DNA of 64,000 nucleotides from Yamagishiella unicocca (lineage: Eukaryota; Chlorophyta; Chlorophyceae; Chlamydomonadales; Volvocaceae), in contig BDSL01000018.1 of NCBI GenBank assembly GCA_003116995.1, positions 1,224,761 to 1,288,760 of the forward strand, read 5' to 3'. A model generated the notes under the pieces. The model was not told the origin of the DNA. It searched no databases and was given only the letters and a program-made list of their open reading frames with translations. Both the position numbers and the translations under genes were made by a program. Of the stretch, positions 10,701 to 20,215 are shown piece after piece (within the stretch, counting starts at the first letter, position 1; each line of letters begins with the position of its first letter).

Positions 10701-13700
10701 GGCGGAACGTGGCGGCGCAGCAGGTCCACTACATGCTGGGGGTGAACCCGCAGGTGGGTGGGGGTTCGAGGAAGACCCGTGGATGCCAGAAAAACCGTTT
10801 AGATCAGGTGGGGGGGAGGGGGGCGTAAAGAAGGACTCGCAGGGGGGTGAAGGATAATCCGCGGCCGATAATCCACGGCCGACAAACCAAGGGCGTTGAA
10901 GGTGGCGGTCCAGAAGGGACGGGAGGCGAGTAGACGGAGCGGAGCGGAGGCGCAGGGGGGGGCCGAGAGCTGCGGAGCACGCGGGTATGTGATTTTGTGC
11001 CTTTTACGCGATGCCCCGTACGCGCCCGCGTCCCGGTGTCCGAAGGCTATGCACCCACTACATTTTCCCGGTCGCGTTACCGGTTCTTTTATTGTACCCC
11101 CCCCCCCACACACACACACACACCCACACCCAGGGCTACAGCCTCATCTCCGGTGTGGGCGCACGCCGCATCCAGAACGTGGTGGACCAGGAGAGCATGT
11201 ACGACGACCTGGTGGGTGAGGGGGAGGCGGGAGGAGGCGGAGAGAGTGGTTGTGGGCTTTGTTGGGGGAAGTTGCGAGAGAGAGGGAGAGAGGGGGGTTA
11301 GTCAGATGGCGGCGGTGCAGGAGCATGTGGGCCGTGTGTGGCAGTTGTCCGGCGCAGCGAGGATGAGCGGCAGCCACGCACGTAATGCCGGTAGCCAGCC
11401 AGCGCATGCCCTCGCCGGCGGGGCCAGGGTCCAGGGTCCGGGCTCCGACACATCGCTGCCATCTCGAGGTGTAATTCACAACAAGTATAGCATTGTAAGG
11501 TGTGTGGCCGGCTCCCGTTAACTGACCGGACCACCGACCCAAACTCACCTGTCCACCCCTCAACATTTTCGTCGGTTCGCTTCTGCCCTTCGTTTCCCAT
11601 GTCCTCGTGTAACCGGGTCTTCTCGGCCCCCCGCCAAACAGTAGCATGCGCGCGCGTCCAGGTGTCCGAAGGCTATGCACCCACTACATTTCCCCAGTCG
11701 CGTTACCGGTTCTTTTATTGTAACCCGCCCAAACAGGACCCCGCCTGGCCAGGTCTGCCCATCGGCATGGCCTCCGGCTTCACCTGGCTCAACCAGTACG
11801 GCTCCGCCCTGGGGGCCGCCTTCCCCTGGGGCATCGACTACCCCTCGCTGCACCGCATCTCCGACACCTTCAACGTCAACACCGAGTTCGCCGTACACTG
11901 GCTGGCGCAGACGTTGGGGGTGGTGGCGGCGCTGGCGGGGTGAGCGGGGCCGGGCCTCCGGGGGGTTGTGGGGGGAGGCACGCGTGTTGGTCCCAGCAGG
12001 ACGGAGCCACCCGGGGGAGTTGTGGGGGGAGGATGTGAGTATGTGACACGACCCGACCCGACATGCAGCCAGGATTCTCTTATCACCCCCCCCCCCTACA
12101 CACACACACGCGGTGACGCCCGCTCCCCGCTCCCATGCATGCGGGTGTTTGATGCGCCGGAAGCGTGTCCTTGTGGTGTGGTGTGGTGTGGTGTGGTGTG
12201 GTGTGGTGTGGTGTGGTGTGGTGTGGTGTGGTGTGCTGTGGTAGGGCAAGTAGCCACATGACGAGCCTTCTTGAGCTCGACTCTCCGGACCCCTCCCCGC
12301 CCCGCACCCCCCTCCCCCGCACCCCCCCCCCCCGCACCCCGTTCTGCAGCCGCCTCTCCTCGCCCGGCCTGCTGGGCCCCCCCGCCGTGGTGCTGGAGAT
12401 GTCAACCACCTCGGGACCCCCGCCGCTGAGCGTCCAGTTCGCAGTCAAGGTGGAGGGTGAGGCCCCGGGGCGGGGTCGAGGAAGACCCGTGGGGGGGCCG
12501 GGGAAACCCGCGGTCCGGAAAGTCTGGGCACACCGGGAGTTCTTCCCGGGGGAATGGTGAGGGGTGGAGGGCTAGCGATGGGTGGTCGTACCATATGCAT
12601 ATGCTCCCTGTCGTTCTCATGCGGCACCCCCGTCTGGATTCGCGGCCGCCGCAGCCATCCGCTCTATACTCTCCACTCCCTGCCTGCCCCCCTCTCTCCC
12701 CTCCTTAACCACCGCAACCACCACAACCGCCCTCACGACGCCAGGCGATCCGGCTGCCGTGGCCTCTGTTGAGTACGACTTCGGCGACGGCGGCCATTCG
12801 TACCAGGCCCAGCCCGTCCACGTGTTCCAGGAGCCGGGCCGGGCGTTGTACGGCAGCGTCACGGTGGTGTTCAGCACCGGATCTGCGGTGACCAAGGTGG
12901 GCCGGCGCACTACCTGGGGGGGGGGCTATGAGGGGGCTATGTGGAGGGCTCTGCCCCCATTGGTTTACGCCGCACGTGTCCTGCCCCGATGCGGCCGAGC
13001 CACATACGTCGTGAGCCTGGAGCAGTGGACGGAGTGGCAGCCTCAGGGGGACGGAGTGACAGCCTCACAGGGGGTGGGGTCCCACGTGTCTTGCTCGCTT
13101 CGACCTGGCCGAGTAGGGTGCGCGAACTGACGCCCTCCCCGCCCCCTCCTCCCCGCCTGCTCCTCCCCGCCTGCTGTCGTGCCGGGCTGCAGAGCTTCTC
13201 CGTCTTCACCAGCTGGCCCGAGGGCTCAGCTCCGGCGCTGCAGCCGCCCGCGGGCATGACGCTGGTGGCGCGGCTGGCGCACGGCGCCCCGCCCTCCGAG
13301 TGGGGCGGCCCCCTGCCGCCGCTGCTGGTCGCCACGTCAGCCGCTGAGGGACCCGACAGCGGCGTTCTCGTCCGCGGTGGGTGGGTGGGGAGGGGGCGGG
13401 GTGGGCCCAGGCCCGCATCACGTATCACCACCGCGGGCTTCGCCGCCGTGGCCTGGATGCCGTACTCATGCCGTACTCATGTACTCCCGGGACGACGCTC
13501 GACCTCCGAATTTGTACAAACGTAAGCCAATTCCTCCAGCCATGCAATCACACCACAATTGCACCGAGCGTTTCCTGCTCGGTTCTACGTTTCAGTGCCG
13601 ACCCACGGGTCTCCACTCAGACCTCTTCCACCCTGCGACCCTCCCCCCCCCGCCCCGGGTTTCCTTGCGGATTCTCTTAACCCCCCCCCTCCGTCCCTTC

Positions 13701-16700
13701 CTTCCGCAGGCGACGTGACTGCGGGAATGGCCGTCTCAACCGCCAACTTGGCGTGGCAGGGCCCCCAAGCCGCCTGGAGCGGGTACGCGCTGCGCCCCTC
13801 CCGCTACGAGGACGTCGCCAACTACACGCTGCCGCCGGGGCCGGCGGTGCAGCTGCTGCTGGGGGCGGCCTGGGGCGGCCTGGTGCTGGAGGCGTGGGTC
13901 TACGTGGACAAGTTCCTCAGCTACGGCCGCGGCAACGTGCCCATGCTGGGGCTGCGAGACGGCAGGGACCGCTTCTTCGGGCTGCAGGTACGAGCGTACG
14001 GCACAGCATCCCCCAAAGCCTGGTGGCCGCCTGGTAGTCCGGACGGGTGATGGGGCGAGGCGCGAGGGGCGGGTCGTCCCCCCCATGCAGCATATCGCCC
14101 GTTAGCACGCAAGCAGTGCCACACACACACGGCCACAGCGAACGCGCCCACATGCGCCGCCCCCTCATACCCGCCCCCTCATACCCGCCCCCTCATACCC
14201 GCCCCCTCATACCCGCCCCCTCATACCCGCCCCCTCATACCCGCCCCCTCATACCCACCCTCTCATACCCCCCCGCGAAACACACACGCGCACGCAGGGC
14301 TCCATCTGGTACGGCAACCAGGTGGTGATGGGGCTGCAGGTGGTGGCCAACGAGACCCACCTGGGCCCCCGCCTCGTCCTGGGCCGCTGGCACCACATCC
14401 GCATCGCCGCCCTGCCCGACCTGGAGCCCTCGCCCGACCTGCCCGCGGGCTCCCCGGGCAGCTGCAGCGCCTGGGTTGATGGCCAGCTGGCGGCGCAGGT
14501 GGCGGGGTGCAGCTCGCAGAAGGTTCTGGACTACTGCGGCACGCTGTCTGGCAACATCCGGCTGGTGGTGGGCTACTTCAAGGGGTGAGCCGGCGGGAGG
14601 GCGGCGAGGAAGGGGGCCGCGGCGGGTGGGCTGCGGGAGGGCGGCGAGGAAGGGGGGGGCGGCGAGTGGGCTGCGGGAGGGCGGCGAGGAAGGGGGGGGG
14701 CGGCGAGTGGGATGCGGGAGGGCGGCGAGGAAGGGGGGGCGGCGAGTGGGATGCGGGAGGGCGGCGAGGAAGGGGGGGCGGCGAGTGGGATGCGGGAGGG
14801 CGGCGAGGAAGGGGGGGCGGCGAGTGGGATGCGGGAGGGCGGCGAGGAAGGGGGGGCGGCGGGTGGGTTGCAAGGGAAACACCGCGGGTGGGTGGGTGGG
14901 CGGGTAGCAAGGATGCCCGAGAAATGGCGCATGGGGGAGGGGAGACGGAAGGCGGGTTGGAGAGCGGTTTGTACGCGCGGCTGAGGTGGGTGAGTGGGGG
15001 ATCTCCCGCCGCCCGACTAGTGGGCTGCGTGGTGTCCTTCAGAACGTATGGTCGTAAGGCTGTTTGCTCTGAGGGGGGCCGGGGCGGTATCCGCGGGGGC
15101 TGCTGAGCTGCGGCACCCTGGAACCCTGACTCGCAGGTACGTCGACAACCTGCGCATCTACGGCTCCCCCGCGAGAAACCTGTCCACCATCTGCGGCCCT
15201 CGGCCGCCGCCGCCGTCGCCCCCGCGGCCGCCGCCGTCGCCAGCCGTCGACAACCGCTTCTACCCGCTCACCATCGACCGCGGCACCGTGGCCGTCCTCG
15301 ACTCCGACTCCGCCTGCGGCTCCTCCGGCGCCGCACTGGCGGCGACGCTGCCGCTGCGCCTGTACGGCAACGGCGCGCCGACGGGCAGCGCGCTCGTCCC
15401 GTCCGTGTCCACCTTCCCGCAGGGCCTGTCCGCCTCCGCCGACGGCGTCCCTGCGGACCCCGCCGACCCCTACGGCGACCTGGGCAACACGCAGTGGATG
15501 CGACCTCCCGCCGGCTGCAGCCTTCGCCTCAGCAGCCAGGCCGCGCGGAACAGCAGCGCCGGCCTGGCCTGGTACGTGCCCAGCGCCGCCCTGGCGGCGG
15601 CGCAGGCCTCTGGCGCCTTCAGCATCGACGCCAAAGTGTTTGTGGAGGTTTGGCGCACGGGCTACTCCTTCTGGAACGCCGACGTGCTGGGCGTCATGAC
15701 CAACTGGGACGCGTTCTTCAAGCTCAGCCACGACGTCTGGACCAACGCCAAGGTGCTGCTGTCCAGCCCCGCGGCCGCCACCACGGGCGACTTCGCGGGC
15801 GTGTTGGTGAACACCTCGCAGCTGGAGGCGGCGCTGACCCCCAACTGCTGGCACCACATCGCGCTGACCGCCAACGCAACCACCTGCGCCGTGGCGGTGG
15901 ACGGGGTGGAGGTGGCGGCGGGGGCGTGCAACGCGACCAAGCTGCTGCCGGCGGCGGGCTCCACGACCGCCAAGATGACGCTGTCGGTGGGCGGCATTCG
16001 CGGCTGGGTGGACGAGCTGCGCGTGTCGTCGGTGTGGAGGCGCACCCAGCGGCCAGGGGTGAGGGGCTGGGGTGGGCAGGGGCTGGGGTGGGTGGCCGAG
16101 AGGCTGGCTGGGTGCCCGGCGGATCGGTGGTGTTTCTGTTTCCGGTTCTGCGGGGTGTTGTACCAGGTCAATGTGCTCCCCATGGGCTGGCTCAACAGCC
16201 CCTACTGGTATCTTGAGATCATGCGCAATGTGGCTTGCACATTGCACATTGCGCATGATCTCAGTGTACCAGTAGGGACTGTTGAGCCAGCCCATGGGGA
16301 GCGCATTGACCTGGTACAACACCCGGCAGAAGGGAGGTTACAATATAAGAACCGTAGAAGGGAGGGAGGGAGGGGGGCTTCCTGGCGGCAGCGTCGTGGT
16401 CTCGGCTGCATGATGTCTGGGTGAGAGGCTCGCAGCTGTGTCGCATAGCTGCAGCCTGTTATAGGGTTTCCATATCCTTTATGCTTGTATGACAGGCCGT
16501 CCTTTGAACCTGCTCGGCCCCACAGTAACGCCCTCGCATCGTGCCTGGCTTCGCCGCAGGAGTCCGCCTGGTCTCCGCCGCCGCCTCCGCCGCCCCCGCC
16601 GCCGCCGCCTCCCTCGCCTCCCTCGCCGGCCCCTCCCTCGCCTCCCCTCCCTCCCGCCGCCTCCCTCATCGACTCGACGACTCTCTGGCTGCTCGGCCCC

Positions 16701-19022
16701 GCCGCTGCCAGCTGCCCGCCCGCCGGTTCGGGGTCGCAGCAGGTGGACAACACTAGCTCGGCACTGGCCGCTCAGCTGTACTCTGGCGGCATGCCCAGTG
16801 GGCTGCTCCCGACGACCGCTGTGGGGGCCCCGGTGCTGCTGGCGCCTCTGGGCGCTGCGGGACAGGTGCGTGGCAGTGTGGGACAGGGTGGCAGTGTGGG
16901 ACAGGTGTGTGGCTGGGTGGCTGGGTGGCAGGGTTGCGGGGGGCAGGGCACAGGGTGGGCGGGGAGCAGGTTGCGGACTGAGACGCAGCTGACGGGGTCA
17001 GGACGGGAAGTGGCAGCCGGGGCCGCGTCGCATGTTTTGAGGCTCGGAAGGCGGACAGCACGCACCCGGATGATTAGGACTGCCTCCCCTGCCCTGCCCC
17101 ATGCCCCATGCCCCGCCCCCGTCGCTGCTCCGCCGCAGCCGCCCTTCTTCTCCGGCCACGAGAGCGGCTGCGCAGTGGCCTTCAACCACAGCGCCTGCGG
17201 CTCGTGCGCCTACATCAAGTACACCTTGTCAGTCGCTGCCATGGCGCCCATCAAGGCCGCCGGGTGAGCCCTGCTTCCATGCAACGAACCTGCGCCCGCA
17301 CGGGTACCTACCGTGCCGCTGCCGCTGCCTGTGGAGCCGGTCCCTTCGCGAACACACAACGTACGCAAGGCTGCCTGCGTCCTCGCATCGCGCTGCCCGC
17401 GTTGCGTGCAATTCGCACTATCGCCATCGGCTTTACCCTTCGCCACCGCATGACCTCCAAGCCACCCTCATCCCCGCACCCGCCTGCTCCTCGCGGATCC
17501 GCAGCACGCTGTCCATCGACGCCAAGTTCTGGATCTCCAAGTGGGTCAACTACGGCGTCGACAACTCGGACCCGCTGTTCGGCTGGGGCCAGTCGTGGGA
17601 CCGAGCCTTCAAGCTGACGAGCGACAAGTGAGTGAGCGACTGCGGAGGGGACGAGGCCGAACCTGGAAAGCTGCGGACCGCCTCGGTGCAGTGCACGGCT
17701 GGGCTTCTGAGGGTGTGATAGTGGACCGACTCGCTGGCGACTCGAACCTGTGGGCATAGCCATGGCCGTGTGTGCGTGCCTGTTCACCTCATGCACAGTG
17801 CAATTTTGCGTGAACCCTCATCACAAAGGCCGCCAGCAGCCCTGTCGTCTGGGCTACCGTAATAACGTATTGCCCCCGGGGTGCGTTTCGGGTGCACCTT
17901 CCCGCAGGTACCAGATGGTCAGGGCGCTGGTCTCCGTGCCGTCGACGATAGCGACGCAGCAGGTGCGGGGTGGCGTAGGCAGCCGGCAGGCCGATGGCCC
18001 TAATCCGTTGTCCGTGGCAGGAGCGGCGTGCACCCGGCCTAGTACCAGGAAGGCACCGCGCAGCAGCAGCAGGGTTCGGCGCCAGCGTGCTGACGGCTCA
18101 CTCCCGGGAACCCGCGGGCTTGCGTTACTTCCAGCTGCCTTCCTAACTACACTACCGGTATCATGCGGAGTTGTTTCCAATTTCCACGTCGACGTATCGT
18201 CACTGCCCGCGTGGCGGCAGAGCTGCAGTGCGTCACGTCAATACGGCCGCCCCGCAATTAGGAAGCTCAAAAATATTTCCTGTCCTGTGCTGTCCTCGGG
18301 CCTGTTTGTGCTGTTGCTGCTGCTGCTGGTGCCGCTGCTGCTGGTGTCGCTGCTGCTGGTGCCGCTGGCTAATACACGTTGGTCCTGACGCCGCTGCTGC
18401 TGCAGGGCCTGGCCAGCGGCAAGTTCGTGGATTGGGCGCCCATCACCGCGGCACTGACCCTCAACTCCTGGCACCACGTCGCCCTGGCCATCAACACCAC
18501 CACCTGCGCGCTCTACGTGGACGGCGCACTCCTCTCCGCGCCCACCAAATGCAACGTCACCGCCATGATGAACTTCGCCAGCTCGTCCACCATCACGGTG
18601 AGTCCAGGGGGGGTGGCGAGGAGACCCGTCCAGGGGGGGTGCAAGAAAGACAGCTTACGTGACGTGACGGGAGGAGTTTTGAGGAAGACCCGCGGATGCC
18701 AGAAAAAACCGTGAGGGGGGGGGCACGTGAGGTCGCACACCAGCCGCAGGAAGTAAGGCGTCGATCACCCTCTTACAGACTCACCTGGGTACCGTGTCTG
18801 CGTCGTACTGAGATTGCAAACGCCGAGTACTTAACACCGAGTATATAAAACCTTTCGACCACGTGCGTATGTCTGCCGCTAAGCCTCTGGGCGAACACTC
18901 CACCTGAGCGCGTGTGTGGTACTCCCCCCGTGTGGCAGGTGGGTGGTTTCCAGGGCCGCATTGCGGACCTCAGGCTCTCAACCACCTGGCAGCCAACCGC
19001 CCGACCGGCGGCAGCGACGTAA
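4673..19022 (+). CDS. Secreted glycoside hydrolase family 9 (endoglucanase-type) with PKD and three LamG-like modules
   Basis: A predicted secreted beta-glucan-acting enzyme (GH9 family: inverting cellulases and related enzymes). The 27 exons are 4673-4734, 5149-5267, 5601-5860, 6335-6497, 6889-7234, 7459-7614, 7887-7992, 8487-8577, 8673-8794, 9028-9255, 9703-9915, 10257-10335, 10566-10753, 11134-11211, 11737-11939, 12350-12456, 12745-12896, 13193-13376, 13710-13987, 14298-14584, 15137-16058, 16560-16865, 17139-17263, 17505-17627, 17908-17962, 18406-18597 and 18939-19022. All phases agree and give 1,742 residues. Exon 1 is a signal peptide (MRRIPT, then a hydrophobic stretch). An Ig-like CelD_N domain contains IRVNQVGF (about residue 145). 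The GH9 domain (about 300-804) has DAGDYGKY (Asp near 358 and 361) and the acid-type Glu in NVNTEFAVHW (about 787). A PKD domain has YDFGDGG. LamG-like modules carry WHH...VDG signatures. Pro/Ser-Pro linkers separate them. One intron (7993-8486) is GC-AG. No PHHR-type motif is visible. Confidence 0.88.
5905..6213. repeat. 77-bp tandem repeat, four copies
   Basis: Starts at 5905, 5982, 6059 and 6136, each copy 77 bases and differing by a few substitutions. The unit contains the palindromic ACGGTACCGT. It lies in GH9 intron 5861-6334. Confidence 0.9.
7304..7340 (+). repeat. Intronic repeat family B, donor-side
   Basis: CGAGAAGACCCGGTTACACG in GH9 intron 7235-7458, head toward the donor. Confidence 0.8.
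8376..8451. repeat. 14-bp tandem repeat in GH9 intron
   Basis: About five copies of cggttgacctgtgt in the GC-AG intron 7993-8486, ending 35 bases before the acceptor. Confidence 0.9.
9270..9302 (+). repeat. Intronic repeat family E, donor-side
   Basis: GGAGACCCGCGGGTCGGCAC, about 15 bases from the donor of GH9 intron 9256-9702. Confidence 0.75.
10764..10803 (+). repeat. Intronic repeat family A, donor-side copy
   Basis: Head CGAGGAAGACCCGTGGATG followed by the A-run/CCGTTTAG tail; it starts 10 bases after the donor of GH9 intron 10754-11133. Confidence 0.85.
11031..11101 (-). repeat. Intronic repeat family C
   Basis: GTGTCCGAAGGCTATGCACC ... ACCGGTTCTTTTATTGTA running into a C-run and the acceptor of GH9 intron 10754-11133. 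Confidence 0.85.
11584..11624 (-). repeat. Intronic repeat family B, acceptor-side
   Basis: Inverted copy in GH9 intron 11212-11736, followed by a family-C copy that touches the acceptor region. Confidence 0.8.
11664..11733 (-). repeat. Intronic repeat family C, second copy
   Basis: More than 90% identical by eye to the copy at 11031, again directly before an acceptor (11736). Confidence 0.85.
12169..12240. repeat. GTGTG pentanucleotide array
   Basis: About 14 copies of gtgtg in GH9 intron 11940-12349, broken once near its right end. Confidence 0.9.
13593..13630 (-). repeat. Intronic repeat family E, acceptor-side
   Basis: Inverted copy (gtgccgacccacgggtctcc) in GH9 intron 13377-13709. Further copies lie at 23375-23405 and 46203-46238, both facing donors of minus genes. 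Confidence 0.75.
14160..14270. repeat. 14-bp tandem repeat (ccccctcatacccg)
   Basis: About eight copies in GH9 intron 13988-14297; the last ones drift in sequence. Confidence 0.9.
14585..14872. repeat. About 39-bp tandem repeat starting at a splice donor
   Basis: Seven or so copies of a unit built from tgcgggagggcggcgaggaa and ggggggcggcgagtggga. The array begins right after the donor of intron 14585-15136, so the first unit includes the donor side. Confidence 0.9.
16146..16331. repeat. Intronic 87-nt inverted repeat of a reverse-transcriptase fragment
   Basis: Left arm 16146-16232 and right arm 16245-16331 are near-perfect reverse complements separated by 12 bases, inside GH9 intron 16059-16559. 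Each arm translates to a peptide YQVN(A/V)LPMGWLNSPYWY, resembling the finger/palm region of retroelement reverse transcriptases. The transcript would fold into a long hairpin in the GH9 pre-mRNA. Confidence 0.8.
18671..18713 (+). repeat. Intronic repeat family A, truncated copy
   Basis: GAGGAAGACCCGCGGATG then an A-run, cut after the CCGT of the tail; in GH9 intron 18598-18938. A head-only copy (gcgaggagacccgt) lies nearer the donor at 18613. Confidence 0.8.
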
Positions 19023-20215
19023 CGAGCAAGCCGCAACCAACCGCACGGCAGAAGCGCTAGTTATAGTTCCTACACGCACGCAAGTAAACGACAACTCGCA
19101 ACGATTTATGATTTATCATGGCGCATTTATATCATTGCGAGCGTTCCATACATCAATGCAATGATCTGCTCCACATTGATACAGTTGGTAACCAGGAGCC
19201 GTGGATAATGGGTACTTATTCGAATACGCTACCATCGGTACCTGGTACCTGTCGCGACCTGGAGATTCCTATGCCTCAGCACTGGCTGCCCTAGCCAGTT
19301 CGGCGGGGGGTTGCCGTAGTTCGGCGGGGGGTTGCCGTAGGAAGGCTATGCAGGGATGAGATTTGATGGCATGTTTCGAAATGAGGCAGCTATGACTGCT
19401 GGAATTGTTGAGTGCTAGCGCAGCTTGGCAGTCGGCCCCATATGCGAGAAATGCGATAAGATGGGGTTGTTGCGGGTTTGGGAGGTTTGAGCATTCATGG
19501 TTTGGGCGGGGCCGAGGCTGTGGCGACGGGATGATTCATCGGTTAGCAGCCTGCTGTTTGGGGTTTGGGACTTGTTTGGTCGCAGTGGTTTCATTGTGGG
19601 GCGATACTGGATGTTACGCTAGTTGCGGTGTGCGTGGGTGTAGCTGTCAGTTGGTGCGTGCGGATCTGGCATGGGGTCTGGGATGCGACGGGTTTCGTTG
19701 TTTCGTCGTGCCGGCCGCGTTGCTGTCATGGCTGGCCCACCCTGTCCCACATACAATCATACATCCCAGGTACGGGCTAGGGGACCCTTCTGTCCCAACA
19801 CATTTGGAACCCTGGCGCTCAATTTTAACGCCGAGCAGTTGCCGTTATGATACCACGTGCTAAGGCCCCTTTCCGCAGTTGCCGTACGGCGTCCAGTGAT
19901 TTTAGCACACCCTTGGCACGACAAGGAGGCACGCACGACCGTCGGCCCTTCAGGTCCCCGCCACATCACGGATCCGCGCCCGAAAACCCAATCCCCTCTA
20001 CTTCCTGCCGCCGTGCTTGCCTGGCCCCATCCATGCAGCGCCAAACCGCAGCAATCCTACCCGAGCGTTCAGACCTCCTAACTAGGCAGCGTGAATGCCC
20101 AACGAGATTCCCGTTGGAGCCACGCCCGCCCGCCCGGCTGGGCCGTGCAATAACACCTGCAGCACCCACCACGTAACAGTACACCTCGTGCATCGTCCGC
20201 CCCGTGGGCCGTTCA
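19023..20215. other. Intergenic region between convergent genes
   Basis: It lies between the 3' ends of the GH9 gene (plus) and the coiled-coil gene (minus). A 22-base direct repeat beginning ttcggcggggggttgccgtag occurs at 19300-19340. No TGTAA signal was found for GH9, so its 3' end is open. Frames present on the plus strand (19405-19863) have no coding character that I recognise. Confidence 0.5.

Noticed and set aside
15039..16322. 427-codon minus-strand frame
   Set aside because: Antisense to the long GH9 LamG exon and to the RT hairpin; only the short LPMGW part has meaning and that belongs to the inverted repeat.
17735..17755. tRNA-like GACTCGAACC motif
   Set aside because: Resembles a T-loop complement but no cloverleaf could be folded around it, and it lies in a GH9 intron.
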